DNA from: Nissolia schottii
Lineage: Eukaryota; Streptophyta; Magnoliopsida; Fabales; Fabaceae
Direction of reading: 5' to 3'
NCBI GenBank assembly: GCA_003254905.1
Contig: QANU01029832.1
Location: 533,577 to 597,576, forward strand
Length of the DNA: 64,000 nucleotides
Under the pieces are notes generated by a model, which made no database searches, was not told the DNA's origin, and saw only the letters and a program-made list of their open reading frames with translations. Made by a program: the position numbers and the translations under genes. Shown in pieces: positions 12,437 through 23,399 of the stretch. How positions within the stretch are numbered: the stretch's first letter is position 1; each line of letters starts with the position of its first letter.

Positions 12437-14226
12437 TTTTTACCAGAACAAAAACCTTGGGCTTACATCCTACCGTACTTGTTAGACCATTATCCTTTCG
12501 TCATCATCCTCATCAAACCAATTTTTATGTATGAGAAAAGTTATTTCAACAACTCACATCAATAATTTTTTAACCTCTCTCTTTCATGTATCCTACTTTT
12601 TTTTATAATTTTTTTTCCCATACCCCACCTTTCATTTTCTGTCTCTTTCTGGAGTCTTCATTTGTGTTTTTTCTTTCTTTCTTTTTCTGCATCCACACAC
12701 CCAAAAATCCATGTCGTTTAGTTTGACTGCCTCATTCTGGGTCTGGGTCTAAGGTTTGAATGTCAAAACAAAGATAACAAAATCGTTTTAATTGGATGGT
12801 AGTATTAAACAATACCAAATCAGGCACAGCTTAAAACAAAAAATTCATAACATTATTATTTAGTACCAGTAAGAAAATTGAAAATCAATCACGAAAGACC
12901 CAGATCTAGAATATAACTTTTAGTAATCCAAATTACAAGGATTAAAAAGTTAACAGGAACATTCGCAGCCTTTTCTAGGCTTTTCAATTGTGTGATTATG
13001 GTCAAACTTCATAATTAAATTAACGAAAGAGAGGTTTTATTTATGGGAAATTTGTCATCATAGGATTCTCTATCATCAATTTTGCAAGATTAGGAGTATT
13101 TATCAAATTTTATTTTTGTATAGAGTAAAAAATCAGAAATCGAAATTTGATAATCTGATTTGTAAAAAAAAATTTCAGGGTGCACGTGTGGGTGTCGAAG
13201 TGGGCATAACCCCTTTGAAATTGGATTTCCCCTTTTCAATTTTAAAAAATAAAATCCAGGAGTCTTATCGGATTATATCTATAACAAAATGAGATCTCAA
13301 CGAGGTGTTTATAAAATGTAGATAAAAAGTATTAACAAGATGTGGTGAAGTGATTAAATTTTTTGAACATTTGATTGGGAGTTTGATTGTTAATAATATA
13401 TGTATATAAAAAAATATTTGTTGAGAGAAATATACTCATTTTAAGAAAGAATAATCTTTAAAACTTGAAAAAGGATTAATCACGGTTGATATACTTCCAA
13501 AAAAAACAAAGTGTTAGATAAAAAGTTGGCATGGTATCTTATTAGAGGGAACAATTTAATATTAAAGTGTAGAAATTTTATAAAAATTATTAAATTATGA
13601 TAATTTTTTGTAAATTGCGACATGTTGTAATGATTTATGTTATTGTCAATGATAATTTATGCTATATTTTTTTTTTATATATCACCATATTTATGACGGT
13701 TTATCCCAACTTTTCTTTTAAATAAATTATAACCTTCTAGAATAATTTATTATAAAATTTCAAATTTTAACACTTTATAAAAATTATAATTTTTTTCTTA
13801 TTTCTACCGCACTTTATTTCTATTTTATTTTTAGCATGTTTCGTCTAAATAAAATTGGGGGTTACATCATGAAGACGCGCGTGAGGAAAATTTTTAATAT
13901 TGGACACGTGGAGGTCGGCGGTAGCGAGTCCGCTTGTTTGGTGAAGCTTACGACTAACGATCCCCTTCCTTGAAAAGGTCCGTTTGATTCATTCCGTTAG
14001 TCCATAAGGCCATGTTTGGGACCCCATTGCTCTAATATGCAGCAACTTTTTATTTTGACGGGAACAACTTATTTACTAATTCAGAAAAAGGCAAGGAAAA
14101 AAAAGACACTGTTTACAGTTTTTTTTTTTTTTTTTAAACTTGCTAGAATGAAATAGGGCTAGCGTTGCTTTATGTATCAAAATATATTTAAGAACATGTT
14201 ACTTATCCATCTATGATTTCATTGTG

Positions 14227-14278
<52 letters not shown>

Positions 14279-14560
14279 GTCTCACTCTCATATATATAAA
14301 CAATTTCTCACTATAGTCATCATATATATGTGTGTGTTTGTTTTTTTTATGTAAGATTTATTAGTGCAGGGCGGGCCTCCAAAATAATTTTCTTGTAAAT
14401 TTAGACTTTTTTTTTTAATTTAATCCGCTGAATTTTTTTTGGACACTTTTATATCACCTATAATGAAAATGGTGAACTATATTACTATATTGTTCTTTCA
14501 TGTTTTTTAATCAAATTGTTCAATCACAATTAAATAAGAGTAAAAATTAATAAATATATA
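12437..14560. other. Intergenic DNA with AT microsatellite
   Basis: No gene is seen. A run of about 23 AT units lies at 14230-14276. A short, less AT-rich patch at 13865-13990 contains a CACGTG palindrome but no coding signal. Confidence 0.5.
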
Positions 14561-14570
14561 TTATTTTATT

Positions 14571-15690
14571 GGGTTAAATATGTTTTGAGTTTTTATAAAA
14601 TTAAAAAATTTGTATTTGGTCTCTAAAAATTTTTTTGTTAGGAATTAGTCCTAAAAAAAGTTTTGGTTGGATTTAGTCCATGCCGTTAATAGGAGATGTT
14701 ATATGTTGACATGCCGGTTATGTTAAGAATAATTTATGTTAATGATTTGATTTGATTGATTTGATTTAATTATAATCTTTTAAATTGATTGTAATTTATT
14801 TTTGGCCGTTGAGTCTTCAGCCTATAAATAGGCTCAGCCTCTTATGTAAAAACACAACAAATCTCAGATATAACAACTCAGATAATACCATTGTTATTTC
14901 TCTGTTAGCTATCTTTCTCTTATATTTTTTGGTGTCCCATTTATCGATTTTTTTTCACAATGTTTAACAGGTTAAATGTGCACGCCACGTGACAAACACG
15001 TGTCAAACCAATCCATCTAAAACCCGACCCACCCATTACCCATGTTCATTTAAAAAAATTAAAAATTAAAAAAGAAAGAAAGAAAGAATTCCTCTCAATC
15101 TTGATGACTTCAATCCGAAACCATAAGCCCCAAATTCACCCACCCTCTCACAATTATACACAACTCAACACATCATACCACAACAATAACATACATCGAT
15201 GATGCTTCACATCCAGAAAACACCACACACACACCATCACATTGCAACCCATACACACAGCGATATCGCGACTCACATAGAAAACCCTCACCCCTTCCCC
15301 CACAGAGAATTGCCCCCAAACCTCACACTCATAGAAACACAGATATACAGACACACACTAGCACACACATTGTTCAGTGCACAAACCTTCAAAAATACAA
15401 CCACCAATATTAGGGCATCACCTTGTTTAGGCCATTTGAGGAGCCATCACCATTAACTCACCAAAACCCCATTTCTATCACATATGTATAACTTAGTATT
15501 TTTCTTCAATCTAGTAGAAATATCACCCACAAATTGTCTTGGCATTTCAAGGAGGTAGAGATGCTTGAGAAAGTAAGAACTTGCGTCGCCAGCGAGGATG
15601 AGGATGACGTTGCCGCCATGAGGATGAAAGGACGATGTCGACGGAGAGAGACACAGAACCACGACGACGTCACTGCACGCAAAGGACCGA

Positions 15691-15722
<32 letters not shown>

Positions 15723-15894
15723 CGAAGGTAGAGAGGGATGGCTGCAAACTCGTGTCGTTGACATAGAAACAATGGTCGTTGAGAGAGTGTGACAGTTGAG
15801 AGAGAAGGTGAAGTTGTCGAGAGAGAGAAGTAAAAAAAATTTAGAGACCAAACACAAAATTTTTAATTTTACAGAAACTAAAACATATTTAATC
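14571..15894. mobile_element. Mutator-like element with 10-bp target duplication
   Basis: The left end reads gggttaaatatgttttgag. The reverse complement of the right end reads gattaaatatgttttagt. Similarity runs for about 65 bp and includes tttggtctctaaa near the inner edge of both arms. The element is flanked by a perfect direct repeat, ttattttatt, at 14561-14570 and 15895-15904. A 9-11-bp target duplication with long terminal inverted repeats is diagnostic of Mutator-like elements. The 1.3-kb interior has no transposase. It is CA-rich, includes a GA microsatellite at 15695-15721, and may contain captured host DNA. Confidence 0.75.
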
Positions 15895-16341
15895 TTATTT
15901 TATTTGCAAATTTAACATTAGGCCCTAAAAGAATTATCTAGCTCTGCCCTGTATTAGTGCAACCATTTTCATAAGAATAGTTGAAGAATATTTAAAGTCA
16001 AGAAATAATTATATTTGAACAACTCAATTCGAGTATTTGTTTTTCTTTCAAACATGTAGCATTTAGATCCAAGCTAATTTATGCTAATCTTAATTTTGCA
16101 CGAGTAGTAGATTTCATAAACAATTTGGAGTATCCGTTTCATTAAAAATTACTTCAACGGGATGTAACATATTGTTATGATACTATTTTATTTGGACTCA
16201 TCATCAAATAAATCTATGTATTATACAGTGCTCCAATCAAGTTTTTAAATAGGGAATGTGGCAATTAATTATGCATGCTTATTTATCATTATGTACCAAT
16301 TAAATCCATATATTTATATAAAATATCTTCAATTAAGATAT

Positions 16342-16384
16342 CCCCCCCCCCCCCCACCCCACCACACACACACACACACACACN
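16342..16384. repeat. Poly-C and CA microsatellite with unresolved base
   Basis: A run of about 14 C residues is followed by a CA repeat that ends in an undetermined base (n) at 16384. The N is probably a sequencing or assembly problem at the homopolymer and dinucleotide tract. Confidence 0.85.
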
Positions 16385-16921
16385 CAATCACTATGCAGAT
16401 ATATTATTTGATATGAGGGGATCTCCGAGTTAAGCTGCATACTATAAGATTTCAGAATTACGCAAAATAATTATATCAAAATTAATATCAATTATTTATT
16501 AAAAAGCAAATCACTAATCACTAATATGTATTATTCAGTCTTTTTGCTGTGCTAAAAAATGCTGGCATACAAAACACAATAAAAGGAAGGTTCATACGTA
16601 AAAATAAAGGAGATGGCTAAAAAAGAAATAAAATTAAAACAAAAGGAGTTTTATAAAGTGAGAACCAAACAAGCCCCCAGAAGTGCAACTTTTCAGAGCT
16701 TGGATTGGAACCCAGAAAAAGAAAGGAAAAAGGCCCCAACGCCTTTCAAATTCAACAGTCCACAACTAACCCACCCTCTTAAAATGAAAAAAACTTCAAT
16801 TCTTCTCTCTCTCTCTTTTGCCAATGAAGCAGCATACACCACCGCCACTCACCACTACCACCGTCGCTGACGCCGCCGCCGAAACCGCCGCCACCCCAGA
16901 AGTCAAAATCTACTCTTTCAG

Positions 16922-19321
16922 ATGACGAAACCACCTTCGTCCTCCGCCACCCTCTTCCTCGCCGCCGCCGCCGCCATATTCATACTCTCCCTGATACCCT
17001 CTTCCCATGCTCTCGGCTCCGGCGCCACCCTCGCCGTCACGGACGCCCCCGCCACTGTTTGCGGTGTCGTCGCCGGAAACTCCACGCAGAGCATCGACTG
17101 CTTCAGCCTCGGCCGGACCGTCCCCGTCGTCCCGTCCACCTCCTTCTCCTCCGTATCCGGCGGTGGAACCTTCTTCTGCGGCCTTAGGTCCGGCGGCTAC
17201 AGCTTACATTGCTGGGACGTTGCCACCGCCACCAACGGAACCTTCGAAAGGAAGAGACTTTACAACAGCGACACCGTTTTGCTGGAGAATCTCGCCGTCG
17301 GCGAGACCCACGTCTGCGCCACCGTGGTTGGCACCGGAAGCGTGAAGTGCTGGAGATTCAACAACAGAACGTTCGAATTGCCATCTGGGTCGCTTCAATT
17401 CTCCTCAATATCATCTGGGTCCGGATTCTCTTGCGGAATTTTGAAACAAAATTCTAGGGTTAAATGCTGGGGTGAAAGGGTAATCGCAAGAGAGATAGAG
17501 AGTGGGTTTGGGAACACGTCTATGCGGAGCGTTGTTGCTGGCGGATCGTCCGCTTGTGGGTTGAATTCAACTGGGTTTTGGGTTTGCAGAGGAATTGATA
17601 ACAGTTTTGGGCAACTTGAGGTTCCAGAGAGCGAGGCTTGGGAATTTAGCGGGTTGGCACTTGGTGCTAGGCATGGATGTGCGGTCATGAGGTTGAATGG
17701 CAGTGTTGTTTGTTGGGGTGGGAATGGTCAATTCTCTACTAATGCCACGAAAGGTGTTTCCTTTGAGTTCATTGTTTCTGGGTCTAATTTCTCTTGTGGA
17801 TTAGTCACAAGGAATCTCTCTGTTTTGTGTTGGGGTCCTGGTTGGCCTAATAATAATGGTTCTGGTTCAAGTTCCGAGCTTCCCTTGCCTCGTGTTCTTC
17901 CGGGGCCTTGTGTCCAATCTTCTTGTGATGGGTGTGGTACATACCCTGAATCTCAGTCTCTGTGTTCTGGCTCTGATAACATTTGCAAGCCTTGTGAGCC
18001 TCAAACACCAGCTCAGCCGCCGCCGCCTCCTCCGGTTGTGTCGCCCCCGCCGAGAGGTCGATCAAAGACCTTGACCAGGGGCTTGTTGGCATTTGCCATT
18101 GTTGGATCAGTGGGGGCTTTTGCTGGTTTTTGCACAGTTGTCTATTGCTTGTGGAATGGGGCTTGTTTAGGGAAGAAGAAAGTCCATAACTCTGTGCAGC
18201 CTACAATCACAAGGGGTGGCAGTAGCTCAACCGGTACATCTCATAGTAACCCGCTCTCGAGGTCATCGACCTTCATGCGCCAGGGTTCGAGGATAATGCG
18301 GCGCCAGAGGAGCGGACCCTCTTCGGCGAAACACCCTGACAGGGCCGAGGAGTTCACCCTGGCCGAGCTCGTGGCCGCCACCAACAATTTCTCGCTCGAG
18401 AACAAGATCGGCGCCGGAAGCTTCGGCGTTGTGTACAGGGGGAAGCTCGCCGACGGCCGCGAGGTGGCGATCAAGAGGGGCGAGACCGGATCCAAGATGA
18501 AGGTGTTTCAGGAGAAAGAGAGCGCGTTCCAGTCCGAGCTGTCCTTCCTGTCGCGCTTGCATCACAAGCACTTGGTTAGGCTAGTTGGTTTCTGCGAGGA
18601 GCGAGACGAGAGGCTCTTGGTGTATGATTACCTCAAGAATGGGGCGCTCTATGATCACCTGCACGACAGGAGAAACGTGGACAAGAGCAGCAGTGTCTTG
18701 AATTCATGGAAAGTGAGGATCAGCATCGCGCTGGATGCTTCCCGGGGAATAGAGTACCTCCACAACTATGCGGTCCCATCCATAATCCACAGGGATATCA
18801 AGTCCTCCAACATCCTCCTCGACGCGAATTGGACCGCGAGAGTGTCCGATTTCGGACTGTCGTTGATGAGCCCTGAGCCAGACCGTGACCAGCGGCCGTT
18901 GAAGGCGGCAGGAACGGTCGGATACATCGATCCGGAGTACTACGGCCTAAATGTGTTGACGGCAAAGAGCGATGTCTATGGACTAGGAGTGGTGCTGCTG
19001 GAGCTCTTAACCGGAAAAAGAGCTATATTCAAGAATGGCGAAGATGGGGGCACGCCAATGAGCGTGGTCGACTTTGCCGTGCCTGCGATCTTGGCCGGAG
19101 AGTTGATGAAGATTTTGGACCAGAGGGTTGGACTGCCAGAGCCGCATGAAGCAGAGGCGGTGGAGTTAATGGCATATACCGCAATGCATTGTGTGAATTT
19201 GGAAGGTAAAGATAGGCCCACAATGGCTGACATTGTGGCCAATCTGGAGAGGGCTTTGGTTCTCTGTGATAGTAGTCATGGCAGCATTTCCAGCGGGACA
19301 ATCACCATTGTTTCAGATTGA
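16922..19321 (+). CDS. CRINKLY4-related receptor-like kinase (CCR3/CCR4 type)
   Basis: This intronless gene encodes 799 residues of a plasma-membrane receptor kinase of the CRINKLY4 family, which senses extracellular cues through a seven-repeat ectodomain. In order it shows a signal peptide (about 1-31), crinkly repeats with paired Cys/Trp motifs such as CGL and VKCWG (about 40-325), a short TNFR-like cysteine cluster (about 330-360), a proline run, one membrane helix (about 387-411) and a kinase domain (about 480-770). The kinase appears catalytically complete: glycine loop GAGSFG at 497-502, Lys518, HRD at 623-625 and DFG at 643-645. The protein ends ITIVSD. The ATG at 16922 is chosen because it directly precedes the signal peptide; a 28-codon upstream ORF starts at 16784 in the leader. 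GC content is far above the flanks. Whether it is the CCR3 or the CCR4 orthologue cannot be decided here. Confidence 0.95.
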   Translation: MTKPPSSSATLFLAAAAAIFILSLIPSSHALGSGATLAVTDAPATVCGVVAGNSTQSIDCFSLGRTVPVVPSTSFSSVSGGGTFFCGLRSGGYSLHCWDVATATNGTFERKRLYNSDTVLLENLAVGETHVCATVVGTGSVKCWRFNNRTFELPSGSLQFSSISSGSGFSCGILKQNSRVKCWGERVIAREIESGFGNTSMRSVVAGGSSACGLNSTGFWVCRGIDNSFGQLEVPESEAWEFSGLALGARHGCAVMRLNGSVVCWGGNGQFSTNATKGVSFEFIVSGSNFSCGLVTRNLSVLCWGPGWPNNNGSGSSSELPLPRVLPGPCVQSSCDGCGTYPESQSLCSGSDNICKPCEPQTPAQPPPPPPVVSPPPRGRSKTLTRGLLAFAIVGSVGAFAGFCTVVYCLWNGACLGKKKVHNSVQPTITRGGSSSTGTSHSNPLSRSSTFMRQGSRIMRRQRSGPSSAKHPDRAEEFTLAELVAATNNFSLENKIGAGSFGVVYRGKLADGREVAIKRGETGSKMKVFQEKESAFQSELSFLSRLHHKHLVRLVGFCEERDERLLVYDYLKNGALYDHLHDRRNVDKSSSVLNSWKVRISIALDASRGIEYLHNYAVPSIIHRDIKSSNILLDANWTARVSDFGLSLMSPEPDRDQRPLKAAGTVGYIDPEYYGLNVLTAKSDVYGLGVVLLELLTGKRAIFKNGEDGGTPMSVVDFAVPAILAGELMKILDQRVGLPEPHEAEAVELMAYTAMHCVNLEGKDRPTMADIVANLERALVLCDSSHGSISSGTITIVSD

Positions 19322-19580
19322 TTTGTGTGCTCCCAAAAACCGTGAGATTTTTGTCCAATTCTTGTTGATTCTTTCAGATAAATTATGTGGGCAATACACT
19401 GTTTGTTGGGATGTAAAAAATTGTCACCTAACATTAAGCTCTAGTGTAGATTGTAGAATTTTGCCCGAGATACTAACAGCCACAGCACGAAAATTGGATC
19501 ATTTTAGAATCTACATCAGTGTTTTGGTAATTTACGATTTGAAATCCTTGTAAATGCATTTTACACATGGCGTGACAAAG

Positions 19581-19586
19581 AATAAA
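19581..19586 (+). terminator. Candidate polyadenylation signal of receptor kinase gene
   Basis: AATAAA occurs 260 bases after the stop codon of the receptor kinase gene, a normal distance for a plant 3' UTR. It is the clearest signal in the downstream region. Confidence 0.4.
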
Positions 19587-19599
19587 GCATCACTCCCTA

Positions 19600-22500
19600 G
19601 CGCCTTGGTTTTTCATTGACTACACGGTATTCGTCGTCAGCAACTGTTAGTAATTCTCTTATAGTAATTAATTTTATTAATTTTTCTTTATGTCCTTCTG
19701 GCCACACGTTTGAGCACAGTGTTATATTTGTCTTGAAGTTACTGCGCCCCCCAAAAAACGGAGAGTGTAGGGTTCAATTTGGATTAGGAATTTTAGCTAT
19801 TAAAATTGAAAGCATTATTATTTGGGGATTTTTTATTTTTTATTTTTTGCAGAAAAGGGGACAGAAAATATAAAAAACAAAAATGTGGGTCAAAATTTTA
19901 GTTTACATCTGTATGATTGCCAACACCTGAATTCGGTACACACGTTATCTATTTTAGGGTTTTACAAAAAAGAATTACTTAAATCAAGGGTGTAGGGGGA
20001 TAGGTTTCCCATCTAAAATCGGCACCAAAATCATCGATTTCAGACCGTGCCCTCATTGACCTTGTAGCATTGTTGATTGCGCTTGCTAAAGACTCCTTTT
20101 CCCTCAGCTCCCAATTTAAAGTCTCCGAAGTGGAGAAATTGGGAAGCTTCAATGCTGCTTTAGTGCAAATTGCTTCTCCTCCCTTCTTCTTCATAAAAAT
20201 CTATTGAGTAGAAATTATAAAAATACACTATTAGGATGTAGTGTTGTGGAAAAATAAATTTAGTAAATATGGTGAGAGGGCATGTAGATAATACGGTGAA
20301 CTATGTCTTACGTATTTCAGAAGTCATTCGGCAGAATAATGATCTGGTTCGTTGATGAACATAGTATTATTAATGTTATTTGTATATTATTAGTGTGTAA
20401 TGTTAATACTATCACGCCCCAACTTAGGACGTGACCGCGCGTAAGGCGACAACCCTACGGAAGCACTAACGTGGCATACTAAACATGTATTAAATGCAAA
20501 AAGGTAAATAAATACTTACTGATTTATTAATAAAGAACTGAATAGTTGTTTACATAAAATTGAACTAAAATATAAAGGAGTTTACAAAATAACATTGTTT
20601 GAAATGAAATTCATAAAAATACTATGGACCTTGCCCTAAGTATCTGGAGCATAATTGAACTACTCGGTAGTCCCCAATGCAAAGCAGAGCTTACCATTGA
20701 TATCTAAAATCCTCGCTCATTGGATGAAGGGATTGCTCTCACTATCCTCAGCCAAATCTAAAATTTTTTTTTACAGAGGGGTAAGTTGTAAACTCAGTAG
20801 TGGATACCTCGGTATTACTCAAGAAGCACATACAACAGTTAAATGGCATATAGATACATATATATACATATACTAAAGGAATAAACTGATAAATAAAACA
20901 TAACTGATATATGAGAGGAACTGAAATAACTAAATATGTTAAATACAGGAATAACTAATAAAACGGAATGTATTGTATAACTGGAATAAACTGTGCTAAT
21001 AATTAGAAAGTAAAATTGTGTGTATGCCCACGTCCTTGGCGGAGGAGCACAATTTAAGGGAGCCACAGCTCGACCCCACTTCACTAGGATAAATCTGGGT
21101 GGTTTCGATAAGCACGCAACCCGGATATTTGTGAGGGTACGCATACCCTAAATTTGAGGAGCCTGACGCTCACCTAATCTGCAAAATCTGGAAGGGTACG
21201 TACGCATGCCATAATCTAAGGAGCTTGACGCTCATAACTATTTACTATTGAATATGGGATCCGAGGTCATTGACCCCGCATTGCTGCAAGTCATCTATCA
21301 TGTGATCCACTGTTTGTAAAGTCTTTTAGGGAGCTGTCTTTGATTACCCATGTTTGTTAATGCCTAACGCTACTGGTTATGTCAAGTGTGTCTTACTTAA
21401 CTAATCTTCTTTATTAGTCTGAACTCAAGGACTAAGGTCCCACACTTAGGACAGGATTTCTAGGTAGAAGTGCGTCACAACAGACATCTTAAGTACCAAG
21501 TCTTGCCTTAGCCAGAACTTTCCCCTTGACACACACTAAAACGTCGTTAATTTTAGTGCGAGATCAAATGATAATTTATAAGACTAAATTAACTCCAAAA
21601 ACGTAGTATAGTGAAGCCAATTACAATTACAAATATAATGAATATAAATAAAAAGAAAGCAAAACAAAAGTAAGTCAACAATGATAAAAAGCAATATCCT
21701 GCATACGACGTTTCTAGATCAAGGATTAATTGTCATTGGTTCCTAATTAATTATTCACAGGAGGGGTTGTTCTTTATTAGTTGAAATCTCTAACTAATAC
21801 ACAATTCACTTAAGAGATTACGATCGTCAATCCCCTAAGCATTAATTAATACAGAAATTAAAACTAAGATCTCAACATTTAAAACCCATATCAATTATGT
21901 CCCAATTGCACAACCTAATTAGATCTAATTAGTTCTCCCCAAAAGTTCCCAAATCCTAAATCAATAAATGCTAAAATCGTCAAGATCTATCATGCTAGAA
22001 CTAGCCCTAACCAATAACATGCGATTGCTATATTACTAATCAGGGGCGAAACAAATCATGAATAAACATTAAGCACAAGGACCTCTAATTAATTCTAATC
22101 TAGAGTTATCGCATGCAAAATATTAAGGAACTACTTCTCCATGTGTGGAGTATAAAGGCTCATAATAAATATAGAGAAGAAGAGAGTTGAAAATAATGGA
22201 GAATTAAAATAATAAAGCATGAATACGATAACGAAAGAACTTCGCAAATAATTAGGAGCTTGCGTTGTCAATGCAAGCGCTCAAACAATCCTTAAAGAAC
22301 TAATAACTAAGCACTAATAACATAAACTTAAAGTGCATAAAATAAAATGAAAAAGTGCAAAAAATAAAAGTGGAGGCTGAGTATGAAGTTGTGTGAAGTT
22401 GTTGAGAGAGAATGTCTATCTATAGAGGATGGACCCAAAGTGGGTGAAAATCCTGCACTTTTAGAATAGTAGTTGGTAAAATCGCGATAACTTCCACTAC
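19600..22500. other. Transposon-derived intergenic DNA, no intact gene
   Basis: Around 20409 the phrase cacgccccaacttaggacgtgacc resembles the start of a plant LTR, and from there to about 21500 the sequence looks LTR-like. Two loosely repeated units lie near 21130-21230 (gagcctgacgctcac and gagcttgacgctcat). No second LTR or boundary was found. At 21540-22440 there is A-rich non-coding DNA. A short sequence near 20010-20070 (aaatcggcacc) resembles the repeat cluster at 23170-23390. Confidence 0.35.
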
Positions 22501-22516
22501 AGATATCGCGATATAT

Positions 22517-22993
22517 TTACATGTCGTCAGTTCCACCGTATTCAGAAATATCACTTTCATGCTTGCTCCAACTGGCATCGTTGTCTTCATTTGTAAACAT
22601 CTCATCATCCAATAATAATGTTGGTGCAATGTTATCCTGGTACAGTATTTGAACTCGGGTCACATTTATTATCAACATTAGGAATAATATCCTTGAAGTT
22701 GACAAACAATTCAATGTCACTCAAACTTGCTTTATAAGTCTCATAAATAAAACATTTGTTGTTCCTGGAGGTCGTTCGATATTGTAATATAACGGTATTT
22801 AACAACTCCATTAATGAAAGATACAAGAGCCTTATTCTCTCAACTCCCTTATTAAAATGAGAAGAAATTGCACAATGCAAATCAGAGAACGACATAAAGG
22901 ACAAAGATCATTGACAAACTCAACTCCTTCAATATCAGATTTTTTCATCGAACCATTATAAAAAATAAAAGTTGCAATTCCTTCTCTATTCAT
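22517..22993 (-). pseudogene. MuDR-family transposase, N-terminal fragment
   Basis: Read on the minus strand from the ATG at 22993, frame-shifted pieces show the N-terminal arrangement I recognise from plant MuDR transposases. There is an opening GIATFIFYNGSMKKSDIEGVEF, then SFSDLHCAISSHF, ASLSDIELFVNF and CDPSSNTVPG, and an acidic end. At least two frame changes separate these pieces. The zinc-binding and DDE catalytic regions are absent, so this is a dead fragment of an autonomous Mutator-like element. Confidence 0.6.
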
Positions 22994-23169
22994 TTTTTTT
23001 TCTAAAAAATAGAAAACCGATATGGACAATATAGAAAAAATGGAGAAGAGGAGAAAATGGTTGAAGAGGAGAAAATAGAGAGATATGTGAATGTGTGTTT
23101 GAGTTAGATAAATGAATGGGTATATATAGCTGGGGGGTTTCGCATGGAAGGGATTCAAATTTTTTTCAC

Positions 23170-23395
23170 TGTTCACACTTGAAATCGGCACCATCACCAC
23201 CAATTTCAGGTCATCTGCAATTGTCTTGTATTCCCTGAAATCGGTGACCCCACTACCGATTTTAGGTTTGTCATTTTTCTAAAAAAATCTTGAAATTGGT
23301 GACCCCACTACTGATTTCAGGTTTGTGTTTTCTTTTTCTGTTTTTTCATCAAAAAAGTCTAAAATTGGTGATCCACTTCCAATTTCAAGTACTAA
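23170..23395. repeat. Tandem repeat of about 65-70 bp with small palindromes
   Basis: Three to four diverged copies of a unit run through this interval. Each unit contains gaaatcggtgaccccacta followed by ccgatttcaggtttgt or a close variant. Each copy includes an inverted pair (gaaatcggtg and accgatttc), so each could form a small hairpin. The cluster lies just upstream of the MuDR transposase fragment and may be subterminal repeat DNA of that element. Confidence 0.6.
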
Positions 23396-23399
23396 AACC

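Noticed and set aside
15453..15857. 134-codon minus-strand ORF inside the Mutator-like element
   Set aside because: Much of it is a Ser-Leu run from a GA microsatellite, and no transposase motif is present.
17007..19301. Overlapping ORFs in other frames of the receptor kinase gene
   Set aside because: The 799-residue frame carries all kinase and ectodomain motifs. The others are compositional shadows.
20409..21500. Complete solo LTR starting at cacgccccaacttagg
   Set aside because: The start resembles a plant LTR, but I could not find a TG...CA pair of ends or a target duplication, so it is described only as LTR-like intergenic DNA.
23170..23395. CRISPR-like spaced repeats
   Set aside because: The units are imperfect tandem copies in a plant nuclear context, without uniform repeats, unique spacers or cas genes.
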